A stretch of 64,000 nucleotides of DNA from Planococcus halocryophilus (GCF_022489025.1 NZ_JAKVTG010000001.1:124001-188000); one strand, 5' to 3'. Shown: positions 19,804 to 28,180, counted from the first letter of the stretch. Numbers and translations are program-made. The notes: generated by a model not told the origin, from the letters alone.

Positions 19804-21012
19804 ATGACAACAACCTGGAAATGGCTAGCGATTTGTGCAGCAAGTATCGGATTGGCAAGTGTAGGAAACGTACATGCAGCTGAAAAAGATAAAACGCCTG
19901 ACTTTACACCACGAGCTTACCATACTGTTCAACTCGACTCACAAGTACTAGCATCATCTGGTTTATTTAAGTTTGATTCAGGACTTGAGTTCACTTATCC
20001 AGATGCTGTTCGAGGAATTTTCGTTACGGCTCATTCTGCTGGAGGAGAACGATTTAATTCTCTTATCAATCTTGTAGAGACAACAGACTTAAACGCAATG
20101 GTCATTGATATAAAAGAAGATTTAGGTCATTTAACATACATACCTGAAGAAGGTTCTTCGTTAGCAGATCTGGAGATTGGTCAAAGGTTAATAAAAGATC
20201 CAAGAGCAATGCTAGAAAAATTAGAAGAAAAAGAGATCTATCCGATCGCACGCGTCGTTGTATTTAAAGATACCGTGTTAGCGGAAAGTCGACATGACTT
20301 GACCTTTGTGGACGGGGATCAAGTTTGGAAGAATAACCGCGGCGAATCATTTGTGAATCCCTTTCTTAAAGAAGTATGGGATTATAATGTTCAAATTGCC
20401 ATTGAAGCTGCGAAACTCGGGTTTAAAGAAATTCAATTTGATTATGTCCGTTTTCCAGAAGGGTTTGAAAGTCGAGCAGATGATTTAAGTTACTCATTTG
20501 GTGAATATGAAAACTCTGAAGCTGACCCTGTACAAAGAAGAGTAGAAGCAGTCACAGACTTTGTTGCGTACGCGAAAGAGCAATTAGAGCCTTACGGGGT
20601 AGAAGTCTCAGTTGACATATTTGGGTATGCTGCAACATTACCAGAAGCGCCTGGTATTGGTCAGAACTTCTCAAAAATCTCGGAAAATGTAGATGTTATT
20701 TCATCTATGATTTATCCTAGCCATTGGACATCTTATTTCGGAATCGCTAAACCGGACTTAGAACCTTATCAATTAGTAAGTGAATATGCGAAAGTAGAGA
20801 ATAAAGTTTTAGGAGCATTAGAAAATCCACCTATTTCAAGACCTTGGCTTCAAGATTTTACAGCAAGTTATTTAGGTGCAGGCAATTATAAACGGTATGG
20901 TAAAGCAGAAGTAGAAGCACAGATTAAAGCTTTAAATGAGCAAGGGATAAAAGAATTTCTTCTTTGGAATGCAGGTAACTCTTATTCGAAAGGCGTAGAC
21001 TATACGCCTTGA
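19804..21012 (+). CDS. Secreted putative glycoside hydrolase (DUF4015 type)
   Basis: About 402 residues with an N-terminal signal peptide (WKWLAICAASIGLASVGNV, likely cut after VHA). The rest resembles the DUF4015 TIM-barrel family: AVRGIFVTAHSAGG, AMVIDIKEDLGHLTY, FKEIQFDYVRFPEG and VSVDIFGYAA are typical strand-end motifs with candidate acidic residues. The substrate is unknown; a cell-wall or polysaccharide target is inferred from export. An in-frame GTG at 19795 overlaps the ribosome site, so the ATG at 19804 is preferred. Single gene, not linked to opp. Confidence 0.75.
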   Translation: MTTTWKWLAICAASIGLASVGNVHAAEKDKTPDFTPRAYHTVQLDSQVLASSGLFKFDSGLEFTYPDAVRGIFVTAHSAGGERFNSLINLVETTDLNAMVIDIKEDLGHLTYIPEEGSSLADLEIGQRLIKDPRAMLEKLEEKEIYPIARVVVFKDTVLAESRHDLTFVDGDQVWKNNRGESFVNPFLKEVWDYNVQIAIEAAKLGFKEIQFDYVRFPEGFESRADDLSYSFGEYENSEADPVQRRVEAVTDFVAYAKEQLEPYGVEVSVDIFGYAATLPEAPGIGQNFSKISENVDVISSMIYPSHWTSYFGIAKPDLEPYQLVSEYAKVENKVLGALENPPISRPWLQDFTASYLGAGNYKRYGKAEVEAQIKALNEQGIKEFLLWNAGNSYSKGVDYTP

Positions 21013-21382
21013 TCCACAATATAGCATGATAAATAGTTTTTTATAAATAGTACGCTATGATGAAACTTTTATCGTTTTTAAACGTAGTATATAAGTATAG
21101 AACATATTTTCAAAAAGAATTTGTAAATGAGAATAAAAAAGTATAGTTTGGAAGTTTGCGACAACTTTAAATGGGGTAAATTTATTATGTAGCAGTAAAA
21201 ATATAATGAATATATAGTCAAAATGTGACAAAAAGCTTGTAAATTAAATTTTTTATCAAGATACACTATTAAATCTACTACATCCATTGTATAATGAATG
21301 TAGAGCCTCTAAACTATAATGATTCTAAATTGGAAAATGAATTACATTAAATTTTCATGAATCCGAAAGGAAGTGCTCCATT
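21013..21382. other. AT-rich intergenic region upstream of spx
   Basis: 370 bp without a credible gene. The T-rich 3' part probably holds the spx promoters. The only clear element is the dyad at 21278-21303. B. subtilis spx also has a long, multiply regulated upstream region, but no PerR or YodB site of the known form was recognised here. Confidence 0.5.
21278..21303 (+). promoter_or_regulatory. Dyad overlapping a -10 element upstream of spx
   Basis: A 26-bp imperfect palindrome, arms CTACATcCATT and AATGaATGTAG, encloses a consensus TATAAT (21290-21295). Eleven of 13 positions pair. A repressor dimer here would cover the -10. No good -35 is visible 16-18 bp upstream. Confidence 0.5.
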
Positions 21383-21781
21383 ATGATGGTTACATTATTT
21401 ACTTCTCCGAGCTGCACATCTTGCAGAAAAGCAAAAGCTTGGCTTGAGGAACACGACATTCCATATACAGAACGCAATATTTTCTCTGAGCCACTTACAA
21501 TTAGTGAAATCAAAGAAATTTTACGTATGACTGAAGACGGTACAGATGAAATTATCTCTACTCGTTCTAAAATATTCCAAAAATTGAATGTAGATGTTGA
21601 AAGTTTACCACTTCAGCGTTTATATGAGCTAATCCAAGAACACCCTGGATTGCTACGCCGTCCGATTATTATGGACGAAAAACGTCTACAGGTCGGGTAC
21701 AATGAGGATGAGATTCGTCGATTCTTACCGCGTAAAGTTAGAGCTTATCAGTTGCTAGAAGCTCAGCGAATGGTAAACTAA
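21383..21781 (+). CDS. spx: Global thiol-stress regulator Spx
   Basis: ArsC-like protein that binds the RNA polymerase alpha C-terminal domain and switches on thiol-oxidation genes. The redox switch CTSC is at residues 11-14, and the RPII loop and [20 protein letters not shown]-terminal region are near identical to B. subtilis Spx. Two ATG codons are adjacent; the second (21386) gives the usual 131-residue protein, the first is better spaced from AGGAAG. Its degradation adaptor SpxH is encoded 5 kb downstream. Confidence 0.97.
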   Translation: MMVTLFTSPSCTSCRKAKAWLEEHDIPYTERNIFSEPLTISEIKEILRMTEDGTDEIISTRSKIFQKLNVDVESLPLQRLYELIQEHPGLLRRPIIMDEKRLQVGYNEDEIRRFLPRKVRAYQLLEAQRMVN

Positions 21782-21794
21782 TATTAATTACACT

Positions 21795-21847
21795 AGCTGT
21801 CCGGTCTTTATGGTATTTCATAAGAGATCTCGGGCAGCTTTTCTTTA
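21795..21847 (+). terminator. Probable terminator of spx
   Basis: AGCTGTCCGGTCT can pair, with small bulges, with AGATCTCGGGCAGCT, followed by TTTTCTTT. The remainder of the gap to mecA holds a TATACT (21950) as a possible mecA -10 with a poor -35. Confidence 0.6.
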
Positions 21848-22024
21848 TATTAAATTAGTTGCATTTATCAGTTAAGTACATTAAACTCTATGTACTTGCA
21901 ATCGATTTGGATAATAGGCATAAACTTTTTCTTTAGCTATAAATAAAGTTATACTAGTTAGAAGTAACATAGCACGGCTCTGAGTAATGTTCTCTTAGTC
22001 CAAACCGTAAAGGAGAGGTGTAAA

Positions 22025-22681
22025 ATGGAAATAGAACGCATAAACGATAACACAGTTAAATTTTACATTTCCTATCTCGACGTTGAAGAGCGAGGGTTTA
22101 GCCGTGACGAAATCTGGTTTAACAGAGATAAAAGTGAAGAGCTTTTTTGGGAAATGATGGATGAAGTCAACGAAGAAGCCGATTTCGTAATGGAAGGTCC
22201 ACTTTGGATCCAAGTCCAGGCAATGGAAAAAGGGCTTGAGGTTACTGTGACACGCGCTCAACTAACAAAAGATGGGCAAAAGCTCGACTTGCCTGATGAT
22301 ATAGAAGAACGTCGTAAAATGTTTGCAAGTGAAGATACGGAGACACCGGAATTTGATGAATTCGAACCGGTCTTCGATGAACCTGAAGTTAAAAAACTTG
22401 AATACACATTTGTTTTTTCAGAAGTGGAAGAATTGCTACCGATTGCACGTCGCTTAATTTATGTGCCAATCGAATCTTCAGTGTACCATTTTGAAAATAA
22501 ATACTACTTGCACACTAGTTTTGATGAAGTCCTTCATTCAGAAGAAGACATTAAAAATAATGTCAGCATCATCTCTGAATACTTGCGTTCATCTCCAGTG
22601 ACGATTCATCGACTTGAAGAATATGGAAAACCTGTTTTCAAAGAAGATGCACTCGCAAATATCCTTCATTATTTCGGCTAA
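22025..22681 (+). CDS. mecA: ClpCP adaptor protein MecA
   Basis: Adaptor of 218 residues that delivers substrates (ComK in B. subtilis; Spx under some conditions) to ClpC. The N-terminal substrate-binding domain begins MEIERINDNTVKFYISY. The linker, rich in Glu and Asp, covers about 90-125, and the C-terminal ClpC-binding domain starts at KKLEYTFVFSEVEELL. The ribosome site is AAAGGAGAGG. It sits between spx and coiA exactly as in B. subtilis. Confidence 0.95.
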   Translation: MEIERINDNTVKFYISYLDVEERGFSRDEIWFNRDKSEELFWEMMDEVNEEADFVMEGPLWIQVQAMEKGLEVTVTRAQLTKDGQKLDLPDDIEERRKMFASEDTETPEFDEFEPVFDEPEVKKLEYTFVFSEVEELLPIARRLIYVPIESSVYHFENKYYLHTSFDEVLHSEEDIKNNVSIISEYLRSSPVTIHRLEEYGKPVFKEDALANILHYFG

Positions 22682-22709
22682 GGTCTCCTTTACAGGAGAT
22701 CTTTTTTTG
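22681..22709 (+). terminator. Terminator of mecA
   Basis: AGGTCTCCT pairs with AGGAGATCT (one G-U) and is followed by seven T. It overlaps the frame that is open upstream of coiA. Confidence 0.82.
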
Positions 22710-22751
22710 TTGCCAAAATTCTCTGGATTTCATAGACTGGTAAAAAGGAGA

Positions 22752-23858
22752 GTGATTTGTATATTAGTTGCAACAACGACACAACAACAGTTGTTTTATT
22801 TAACAGGAAAGTACACACGACAGGAATTGTTAGAAATTCGTTTGCATGAACAATTTTTCTGTCCGGTCTGTGAGGCTCCGGTGCATTTGAAAATCGGAGA
22901 AATCAATATTCCTCATTTTGCACATAAAACTCTTTCAAACTGTCAACATTTCAGTGAACCAGAATCCTCTTTACATCTACAAGGAAAACTTCTTCTTTAT
23001 CAATTCTTCAACCAATTAAACTTCAAAGCTGAATTAGAAAAGTATTTATCAGAAATTCGTCAACGAGCTGATTTAGTAGTTGATAAAAAGTATGCCATTG
23101 AATTTCAATGTAGCACAATACCTGTTTCACAGCTTATACAACGTTCCGAAGGCTATCAACAACTTAGTATGTATCCGATTTGGTTAAAGGGCTTAAAAGA
23201 GCCTTGTCGTGAAGGAGTAGGGCTATTACATTTGAAGTCCCATGAAGTTGCAATGATGCAGAAGGTTGGGCAACTTTCATACATTTTATTATTTTATCCA
23301 CCTGCCAATCAGTTTTATTATTATTCGAATTTGTTTTATGTCAGTGCAAGTCGTTGGGTATGCAAAACCAAATCACTTCCGGCAACAAAACAAGTATTTC
23401 CTTTTGCATTGCCAAAGCCTTTATCAAAAGATGAGTTCAATAATGTATTGGGTATTTTTTATCACGCCAAAAAACAATATATTCGTAGTCAATTGTATGC
23501 AGGCAAACGAGTTGGCAATCTATATTGTCGGTTGTGTTATGAATTACGTTTAGATGTTACTAACGTGCCCGGTCTATTCGGTATTCCTTTACTAGGTGCT
23601 GAATGTTTTAAGCAGCCTGCTATTTTGTGGCAATTACAAGTAGTGGAGGCTCACGAAAAAGGAATTGGCATTGATCGATTGATTCAAACAGGAAAGTTAA
23701 CTTTAAGCAATCCGGAAAAACAACAGCAAGCAATAGAGTTATCTGCGAACTATATTGCACTTTATTTGAAGTACAAAGACAAAACAGTAGATAATTCCAA
23801 TATTTTGGATATTGTCTATGATAACTATTGCAAAAACGTGAGAAAATTGAGAAAATAA
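22752..23858 (+). CDS. coiA: Competence protein CoiA
   Basis: Competence-associated protein of about 365 residues that acts during transformation, linked to RecA-dependent recombination. N-terminal zinc-binding motif FCPVCEAPVHLK...IPHFAHK, then a nuclease-like core RADLVVDKKYAIEFQCS of the PD-(D/E)xK type. The frame stays open upstream into mecA, but that part spans the mecA terminator. No ATG lies near the expected start. GTG 22752 is almost touching the AAAAGGAGAG site, while ATA 22761 is well spaced and matches the family N-terminus. The exact start is therefore uncertain. Confidence 0.85.
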   Translation: MICILVATTTQQQLFYLTGKYTRQELLEIRLHEQFFCPVCEAPVHLKIGEINIPHFAHKTLSNCQHFSEPESSLHLQGKLLLYQFFNQLNFKAELEKYLSEIRQRADLVVDKKYAIEFQCSTIPVSQLIQRSEGYQQLSMYPIWLKGLKEPCREGVGLLHLKSHEVAMMQKVGQLSYILLFYPPANQFYYYSNLFYVSASRWVCKTKSLPATKQVFPFALPKPLSKDEFNNVLGIFYHAKKQYIRSQLYAGKRVGNLYCRLCYELRLDVTNVPGLFGIPLLGAECFKQPAILWQLQVVEAHEKGIGIDRLIQTGKLTLSNPEKQQQAIELSANYIALYLKYKDKTVDNSNILDIVYDNYCKNVRKLRK

Positions 23859-23903
23859 GATGTAGTTCGTTTCCCGAAAGAACGGGATAGAGGAGGAAGT
23901 TAA

Positions 23904-25712
23904 ATGGCTGAGAAAGTATTAACAAGAGAAGAAGTTCCAACTGAATTGACATGGAAATTAGAGGATATATTTGAATCCGATGAACTTTGGGAAAAAGAGT
24001 TCGCAGAAGTGTCTGCTCTTAGCAACAAAGCAGAGTCATTCCAAGGAAAATTACATGAAAGTGCTGAAGCGCTATACGGAGTAATGGTTTATCGAGATGA
24101 ATTGACAGATCGGTTGAGACGTCTTTATACGTATTCGCATATGCGTTATGACCAAGATACGACTAACTCTAAATATCAGGCACTAGATAGCCGGATTAAA
24201 TCATTATTCGCTAAAGTATCGGCTGGGCTGTCATTTATGACACCAGAAATTTTAGCGATTGAAGAATCTGTACTAAATAAATACGTAGAAAGTCATGAAG
24301 GCTTAGGGTTATATAAACAAGCGCTTGAAGAGTTGAATTTGATGCGTCCGCATGTTTTGCCAGCAGAGCAAGAATCTTTGCTAGCTCAAATGTCCGAAGT
24401 TAGCCGTGCATCTTCAGAAACTTTCGGTATGTTAAATAATGCGGATCTTGAATTTCCCGAAATTGAGGATGAGTCTGGTGAAAAAGTACAAATTACACAC
24501 GGCAATTATATTCGTTTCCTAGAAGGCAAAGACCGCCGTGTGCGTGAAGATGCGTTCAAAGCTGTTTATGCAACATACGGCAAATTCCGCAATACCTTTG
24601 CCTCCACATTGTCAGGTAACATCAAAAAAGATAATGTCAGTGCACGGATTCGTAAATTTGAATCAGCACGTCAGGCAGCTTTAGCGGATGATCATATCCC
24701 AGAAGCAGTTTATGACAATTTGGTGGAAACGGTAAATAATAATCTTCACTTATTGCATCGCTATTCAGCTTTGCGTAAAGAAGTGCTAGGACTTGATAAA
24801 GTTCATATGTGGGATTTGCACACGCCATTAGTTAAAGAAGTAAAAATGGAAATGCCATACGAAAAAGCGACAGGAGTCATGCTTAAAGGCCTTGAAGCTT
24901 TGGGTGAGGAATATGTAGGGATTGTTAAAGAAGGCATCGACAATCGTTGGGTAGATGTCAAAGAAAACAAAGGCAAGCGGAGTGGAGCCTATTCTTCAGG
25001 GGCCTATGGTACCAACCCGTATATTTTGATGAACTGGCAAGACAACGTAGACAATTTGTATACATTAGCGCATGAATTCGGTCACAGTGTACACAGCTAT
25101 TACACACGCAAAAATCAACCATACGTGTATGGCGATTACTCGATCTTTGTTGCAGAAGTAGCTTCTACAACAAACGAAGCATTATTAAATGAGTATATGG
25201 TAAAGTCTACTGACGACGACCAAGAGCGTATTTACTTATTAAACCACTGGCTAGATGGTTTCCGTGGAACAGTGTTCCGTCAAACGATGTTTGCAGAGTT
25301 TGAACACTTGATCCATAAAATGGACCAAGAAGGCGAAGCATTAACAGCAGACCGTTTAACAGAAGTATATTATGAACTAAATCAAAAATATTACGGACCA
25401 GATGTTGTGTCCGACAAGGAAATTGGTATGGAATGGGCGCGCATTCCACACTTCTACTATAATTATTATGTCTTCCAATACGCTACAGGATTTAGTGCCG
25501 CGACAGCACTTAGCAAAGGAATCCTTGAAGAAGGACAACCTGCAGTCGATCGGTACATTAACGAATTCTTAAAAGCAGGAAGCTCGGATTACCCGATTGA
25601 AGTATTGAAAAAAGCGGGTGTTGACATGACGCGGTCTAAAGCAATTGAAGAAGCGTGCATGGTGTTTGAGGAAAAGCTAAACGAACTTGAAAAGCTTTTA
25701 TTAAATAAATAA
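23904..25712 (+). CDS. pepF: Oligoendopeptidase F
   Basis: Zinc metallopeptidase of family M3B, 602 residues, cytoplasmic, cutting peptides of roughly 7-17 residues. The HEFGH zinc motif is at 390-394 and the downstream Glu ligand lies in FVAEVASTTNEAL. It probably processes peptides brought in by App and Opp. Ribosome site GAGGAGG; 45 bp after coiA, so probably cotranscribed. Followed by a clear terminator and then the roxS small RNA. Confidence 0.95.
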   Translation: MAEKVLTREEVPTELTWKLEDIFESDELWEKEFAEVSALSNKAESFQGKLHESAEALYGVMVYRDELTDRLRRLYTYSHMRYDQDTTNSKYQALDSRIKSLFAKVSAGLSFMTPEILAIEESVLNKYVESHEGLGLYKQALEELNLMRPHVLPAEQESLLAQMSEVSRASSETFGMLNNADLEFPEIEDESGEKVQITHGNYIRFLEGKDRRVREDAFKAVYATYGKFRNTFASTLSGNIKKDNVSARIRKFESARQAALADDHIPEAVYDNLVETVNNNLHLLHRYSALRKEVLGLDKVHMWDLHTPLVKEVKMEMPYEKATGVMLKGLEALGEEYVGIVKEGIDNRWVDVKENKGKRSGAYSSGAYGTNPYILMNWQDNVDNLYTLAHEFGHSVHSYYTRKNQPYVYGDYSIFVAEVASTTNEALLNEYMVKSTDDDQERIYLLNHWLDGFRGTVFRQTMFAEFEHLIHKMDQEGEALTADRLTEVYYELNQKYYGPDVVSDKEIGMEWARIPHFYYNYYVFQYATGFSAATALSKGILEEGQPAVDRYINEFLKAGSSDYPIEVLKKAGVDMTRSKAIEEACMVFEEKLNELEKLLLNK

Positions 25713-25722
25713 AGTGTTGAGA

Positions 25723-25755
25723 AAAGAAACAGCCTTAATAAGGTTGTTTCTTTTT
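25723..25755 (+). terminator. Terminator of pepF
   Basis: AAAGAAACAGCCTT pairs with AAGGTTGTTTCTTT over an AAT loop and is followed by T residues. Confidence 0.87.
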
Positions 25756-25816
25756 GTTATATAAGAATAACAACTTGTCGTTAGCATAGAGAAGGGGGAA
25801 TGGTAATTATGACAAA

Positions 25817-25837
25817 TTTGTGAAACAACTTGTGAAT
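25817..25837 (+). promoter_or_regulatory. ResD-like direct repeats upstream of roxS
   Basis: TTTGTGAAA (25817-25825) and CTTGTGAAT (25829-25837) both resemble the ResD recognition sequence TTTGTGAAT and are spaced by about one helical turn. They end 2 bp before the -35. ResDE activates roxS on NO or oxygen limitation in B. subtilis. Confidence 0.65.
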
Positions 25838-25839
25838 TA

Positions 25840-25868
25840 TTGATTTAACTATTATTCCGTGATAAGAT
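25840..25868 (+). promoter_or_regulatory. Promoter of roxS
   Basis: TTGATT (25840-25845), a 17-bp spacer and TAAGAT (25863-25868). The predicted start is near 25876, inside the Rex box. Confidence 0.65.
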
Positions 25869-25872
25869 TATG

Positions 25873-25890
25873 TTGTGAAATAAATCACAT
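25873..25890 (+). promoter_or_regulatory. Rex box over the roxS start site
   Basis: TTGTGAAATAAATCACAT is one base short of a perfect Rex palindrome. Rex releases DNA when NADH is high, so roxS should respond to the NADH/NAD+ ratio, as described for B. subtilis RoxS. Confidence 0.85.
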
Positions 25891-25991
25891 ACAAACATAC
25901 ACCCCTTTGTTTGAGCGTGAACATTTCTCCCATCCCCTTTGTGTAATATAGAAAGGCGCCTTCCGGACGTGGAAGGCGCCTTTCACTTTTT
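25876..25991 (+). ncRNA. roxS: Small regulatory RNA RoxS/RsaE
   Basis: About 115 nt. The conserved RsaE/RoxS core is readable: ATCACATACAAACATAC, then the C-rich seeds ACCCCTTTGTTTG (25901-25913) and TCTCCCATCCCCTTTG (25926-25941). The RNA ends in a perfect 14-bp GC-rich stem (GAAAGGCGCCTTCC, loop GGACGT) followed by a T-rich tail. The C-rich loops pair with Shine-Dalgarno regions of central carbon and redox mRNAs. Its place between pepF and yjbH/spxH is the conserved locus in Bacillus and Staphylococcus. The 5' end is estimated from the promoter. Confidence 0.93.
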
Positions 25992-26028
25992 CTGAAATAG
26001 ATGGTGTTGGTTTTTCTAGTTATTGGAT

Positions 26029-26116
26029 ATACTGTCCGTTTGAGTCTGAATACTGTCCAAATTGAGAAAATACTGTCCAATTCATTCAGAATACTGTCTA
26101 AATTCGAGAAATACTG
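26029..26116. repeat. Five-copy 20-21 bp tandem repeat, helically phased
   Basis: ATACTG begins at 26029, 26050, 26070, 26091 and 26111, giving steps of 21, 20, 21 and 20 bp. The most regular unit reads ATACTGTCCAAATTGAGAA; the last copy is degenerate after ATACTG. The array fills the gap between the roxS and spxH terminators and has no coding potential. Confidence 0.85.
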
Positions 26117-26148
26117 GCGAAAACCAATTTGTACACATATAGAAGCAA

Positions 26149-26190
26149 TAAAAAAATAACCTGTCTCCCAAAATTGGGAGGCAGGTTATT
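26149..26190 (-). terminator. Terminator of the globin-spxH operon
   Basis: On the minus strand AATAACCTGCCTCCC pairs with GGGAGACAGGTTATT and is followed by TTTTTT. It overlaps the spxH stop codon. Confidence 0.85.
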
Positions 26191-26983
26191 TTACTTTCCA
26201 TAAAGTTTCTTTTGGCATCGAGATGCGTTCTAGTTTTTGTTGTAACACTTGTTTTTTTAGTTCGCACTCTGCTGTTTGTTCAGAAATATTATATATAGAA
26301 GCAATTTCTCTTGTGGCCATCGTCGTATATTTAGTGAAAAGATCATCTAAAGGAGGCGGGGTTTGACGATTCAAGCTTTCTTCTCCCATCATCTCCTGTA
26401 AAATGGTTTGGTACACATCGTATGAATAAAGTCCGGATATTTTTACACCTTCGTCTTCAATGCATTCATTGAAGAAGACAATGCTCGGCACTTCGTTAAT
26501 CTCCATTTCACGGGTAATCTGTAAATCGCATTGGAAAGCTTTTGCGGTATGTACAGAATGGAAGTCCGATTTAAATTCTTCTTGATCAAGTTCTGCTTCT
26601 TTAGCAATTTCCAACAAAACGCTGTAAGAAGAAACGTCTTTCGATTGAAGGAATAAATGCTCTTGTAATTTGTGCAAGAAACGGTTTCCAGAACGTTTTC
26701 CTTGAAGTTCGGCCGCTTTTATAGCAACAGAAGGCAACACGGGATGAGTCAAGTTTTCAGTATCAATATTTGCAGATAAGATGTTTTTATTTAAATTGAA
26801 TAATTGTGTGCTCAATACAATGCGCATCGAAAAATAATGACCGTATTCGATTTGCAATTTCCGAATGACTCCCTGTAGCTCCCAACATTCTGGGTTTAAG
26901 GGATCTACAAAGACATATAGTTCCATTGGTTTAAAAGTATTCACAGGTTCGTGAACTTCTTCTACCAAATCTAAGTTGTTCAC
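26186..26983 (-). CDS. spxH: ClpXP adaptor SpxH (YjbH)
   Basis: DsbA-like adaptor of 265 residues that feeds Spx to ClpXP. The domain opens with MELYVFVDPLNPECWEL, and the C-terminal helical region YTTMATREIASIYNISEQT fits the family. B. subtilis has CPEC in the thioredoxin-like position; here residue 30 is Asn (AAC codon), so only Cys33 remains. The His/Cys-rich N-terminal segment of the B. subtilis protein is absent too. GTG start in a GTGA overlap with the globin gene; the ribosome site is GAGGAGG. Confidence 0.9.
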   Translation of the reverse strand: MNNLDLVEEVHEPVNTFKPMELYVFVDPLNPECWELQGVIRKLQIEYGHYFSMRIVLSTQLFNLNKNILSANIDTENLTHPVLPSVAIKAAELQGKRSGNRFLHKLQEHLFLQSKDVSSYSVLLEIAKEAELDQEEFKSDFHSVHTAKAFQCDLQITREMEINEVPSIVFFNECIEDEGVKISGLYSYDVYQTILQEMMGEESLNRQTPPPLDDLFTKYTTMATREIASIYNISEQTAECELKKQVLQQKLERISMPKETLWKVK

Positions 26984-27381
26984 TCCAATTCCTCCTCACT
27001 ATCAGACTCATTGACCATGTGATGGGCAGTTAAAACGAGTCGGTTGTATAAGGTTTCACGGAATTTCCCGCTTAGTCCCACTTCATCCATTGCTTCACTC
27101 ATACACTCTAACCAAGCTTGGGCTCTAGCAGGTGTGATGGCGAATGGGTTATGTCTCGCTCTTAGTCTCGGATGACCATGTTCTTCTGAATAAATATTCG
27201 GTCCACCTAGATATTGCGTTAAAAATTGTTTTTGTTTACGGGCGGTTTCTGAAAGGTCATTTGGAAAAATAGGCTGCAGCTTTGGATGTGCCGCTACGCG
27301 AGCATAAAATGCGTCGACTAACTGTGATAATGTTTCCGCACCAATCTCATCGTACGGAATAATCGGTTTTCCAGTCATCAT
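26980..27381 (-). CDS. yjbI: Truncated haemoglobin, group II (YjbI)
   Basis: 133 residues, cytoplasmic haem protein of the trHbO type. Visible are the F(Y)ARV B-helix segment with the distal Tyr, PIF at the helix end, the YLGGP motif, and the proximal-His region in HPRLRARHNPFAI. It is a candidate for NO or peroxide handling. It is translationally coupled to spxH, and its partner circuit (Spx, RoxS) reacts to thiol and NO stress. Two adjacent ATG codons follow AAAGGAG. Confidence 0.92.
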   Translation of the reverse strand: MMTGKPIIPYDEIGAETLSQLVDAFYARVAAHPKLQPIFPNDLSETARKQKQFLTQYLGGPNIYSEEHGHPRLRARHNPFAITPARAQAWLECMSEAMDEVGLSGKFRETLYNRLVLTAHHMVNESDSEEELE

Positions 27382-27478
27382 CGTGTCTCCTTTGCTTTAG
27401 CTGTAAATTCATTCTACCAACGGATCCCGAATATCTCAAACAAATCGATTGATGACATGGGAAGAATAGGGTAAGAAA

Positions 27479-28069
27479 TTATTGGTCTTTAGTAGATTTC
27501 AGAGCAGAATGCATAAAACGTGCTATTTTTTTATTTGCTAGACGTTCCGGAATTTCCTGCTCTTTCAAGAAATTTGAAAATTTGTGACTCCCAACTTCCT
27601 CATTCGAAACTTCAAATTCCAATTCATAATCTTCTTGTCCATTGTATTCAGAATGATCGATTACCAATAAGCCACCAAGAAAATCAAATTCAACGCGATG
27701 AGTTGTTAATGTCCCGATATGATTCAACTGTGCAGGGGAGACATCTAGTGTCTGAAGAGCGTCTTTCACTTCAGGTGCATCAAATCTTGTTAATGCAAGC
27801 ATGCGTTGCGCCTGTTCTCCAGTCAATTGATCAGTGATTTCATAATGACCAACAGGGGCGGGGATTTTCAATGTGCATTCAAATCGCTCGTTTTTATTGC
27901 GAATACGAAGAGCGCTTAGCTGCTTTTTCAATTGGAAATCAGCTGTATCAAAATAATGATTGTGTTGGGTTACAGGACCATTATGAAAATCGGCAAAATC
28001 TTCTAGTAAACGGCTATATTCTTTTAGGGTCAGCATGTTTTTAAATTCAATTTCGAGTTCTTTTGTCAT
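27479..28069 (-). CDS. yjbK: CYTH domain protein (YjbK)
   Basis: 196 residues. CYTH/triphosphate tunnel metalloenzyme: ExExK signature ELEIEFK at the N-terminus, then HYFDTADFQL, ALRIRNKNER and ECTLKIP, the alternating charged strands of the tunnel. Such proteins hydrolyse triphosphates or long polyphosphates; the substrate here is unknown. The ATG at 28069 is chosen over an in-frame GTG at 28078 because GAGAGG is 8 bp upstream. Divergent from yjbL. Confidence 0.88.
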   Translation of the reverse strand: MTKELEIEFKNMLTLKEYSRLLEDFADFHNGPVTQHNHYFDTADFQLKKQLSALRIRNKNERFECTLKIPAPVGHYEITDQLTGEQAQRMLALTRFDAPEVKDALQTLDVSPAQLNHIGTLTTHRVEFDFLGGLLVIDHSEYNGQEDYELEFEVSNEEVGSHKFSNFLKEQEIPERLANKKIARFMHSALKSTKDQ

Positions 28070-28180
28070 TGGAAGCACCTCTCTAGTAATTTCATTATCG
28101 GATAGTTTAGTGCAAACTGCAACGAATGACAGAGCTGTGGTAAAATATCATTATTAACAAGCTAGAAAGGAAGGTTCGAT

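Noticed and set aside
22614..22751. N-terminal extension of CoiA into mecA
   Set aside because: It would run through the mecA terminator hairpin and has no family similarity.
25951..25984. The GAAAGGCGCCTTCC palindrome as a separate mobile-element end or operator
   Set aside because: It fits as the terminator of roxS: correct distance, strand and T-rich tail.
26029..26116. CRISPR array at the 20-21 bp repeat
   Set aside because: Units abut without unique spacers, copies diverge, and no cas genes are present.
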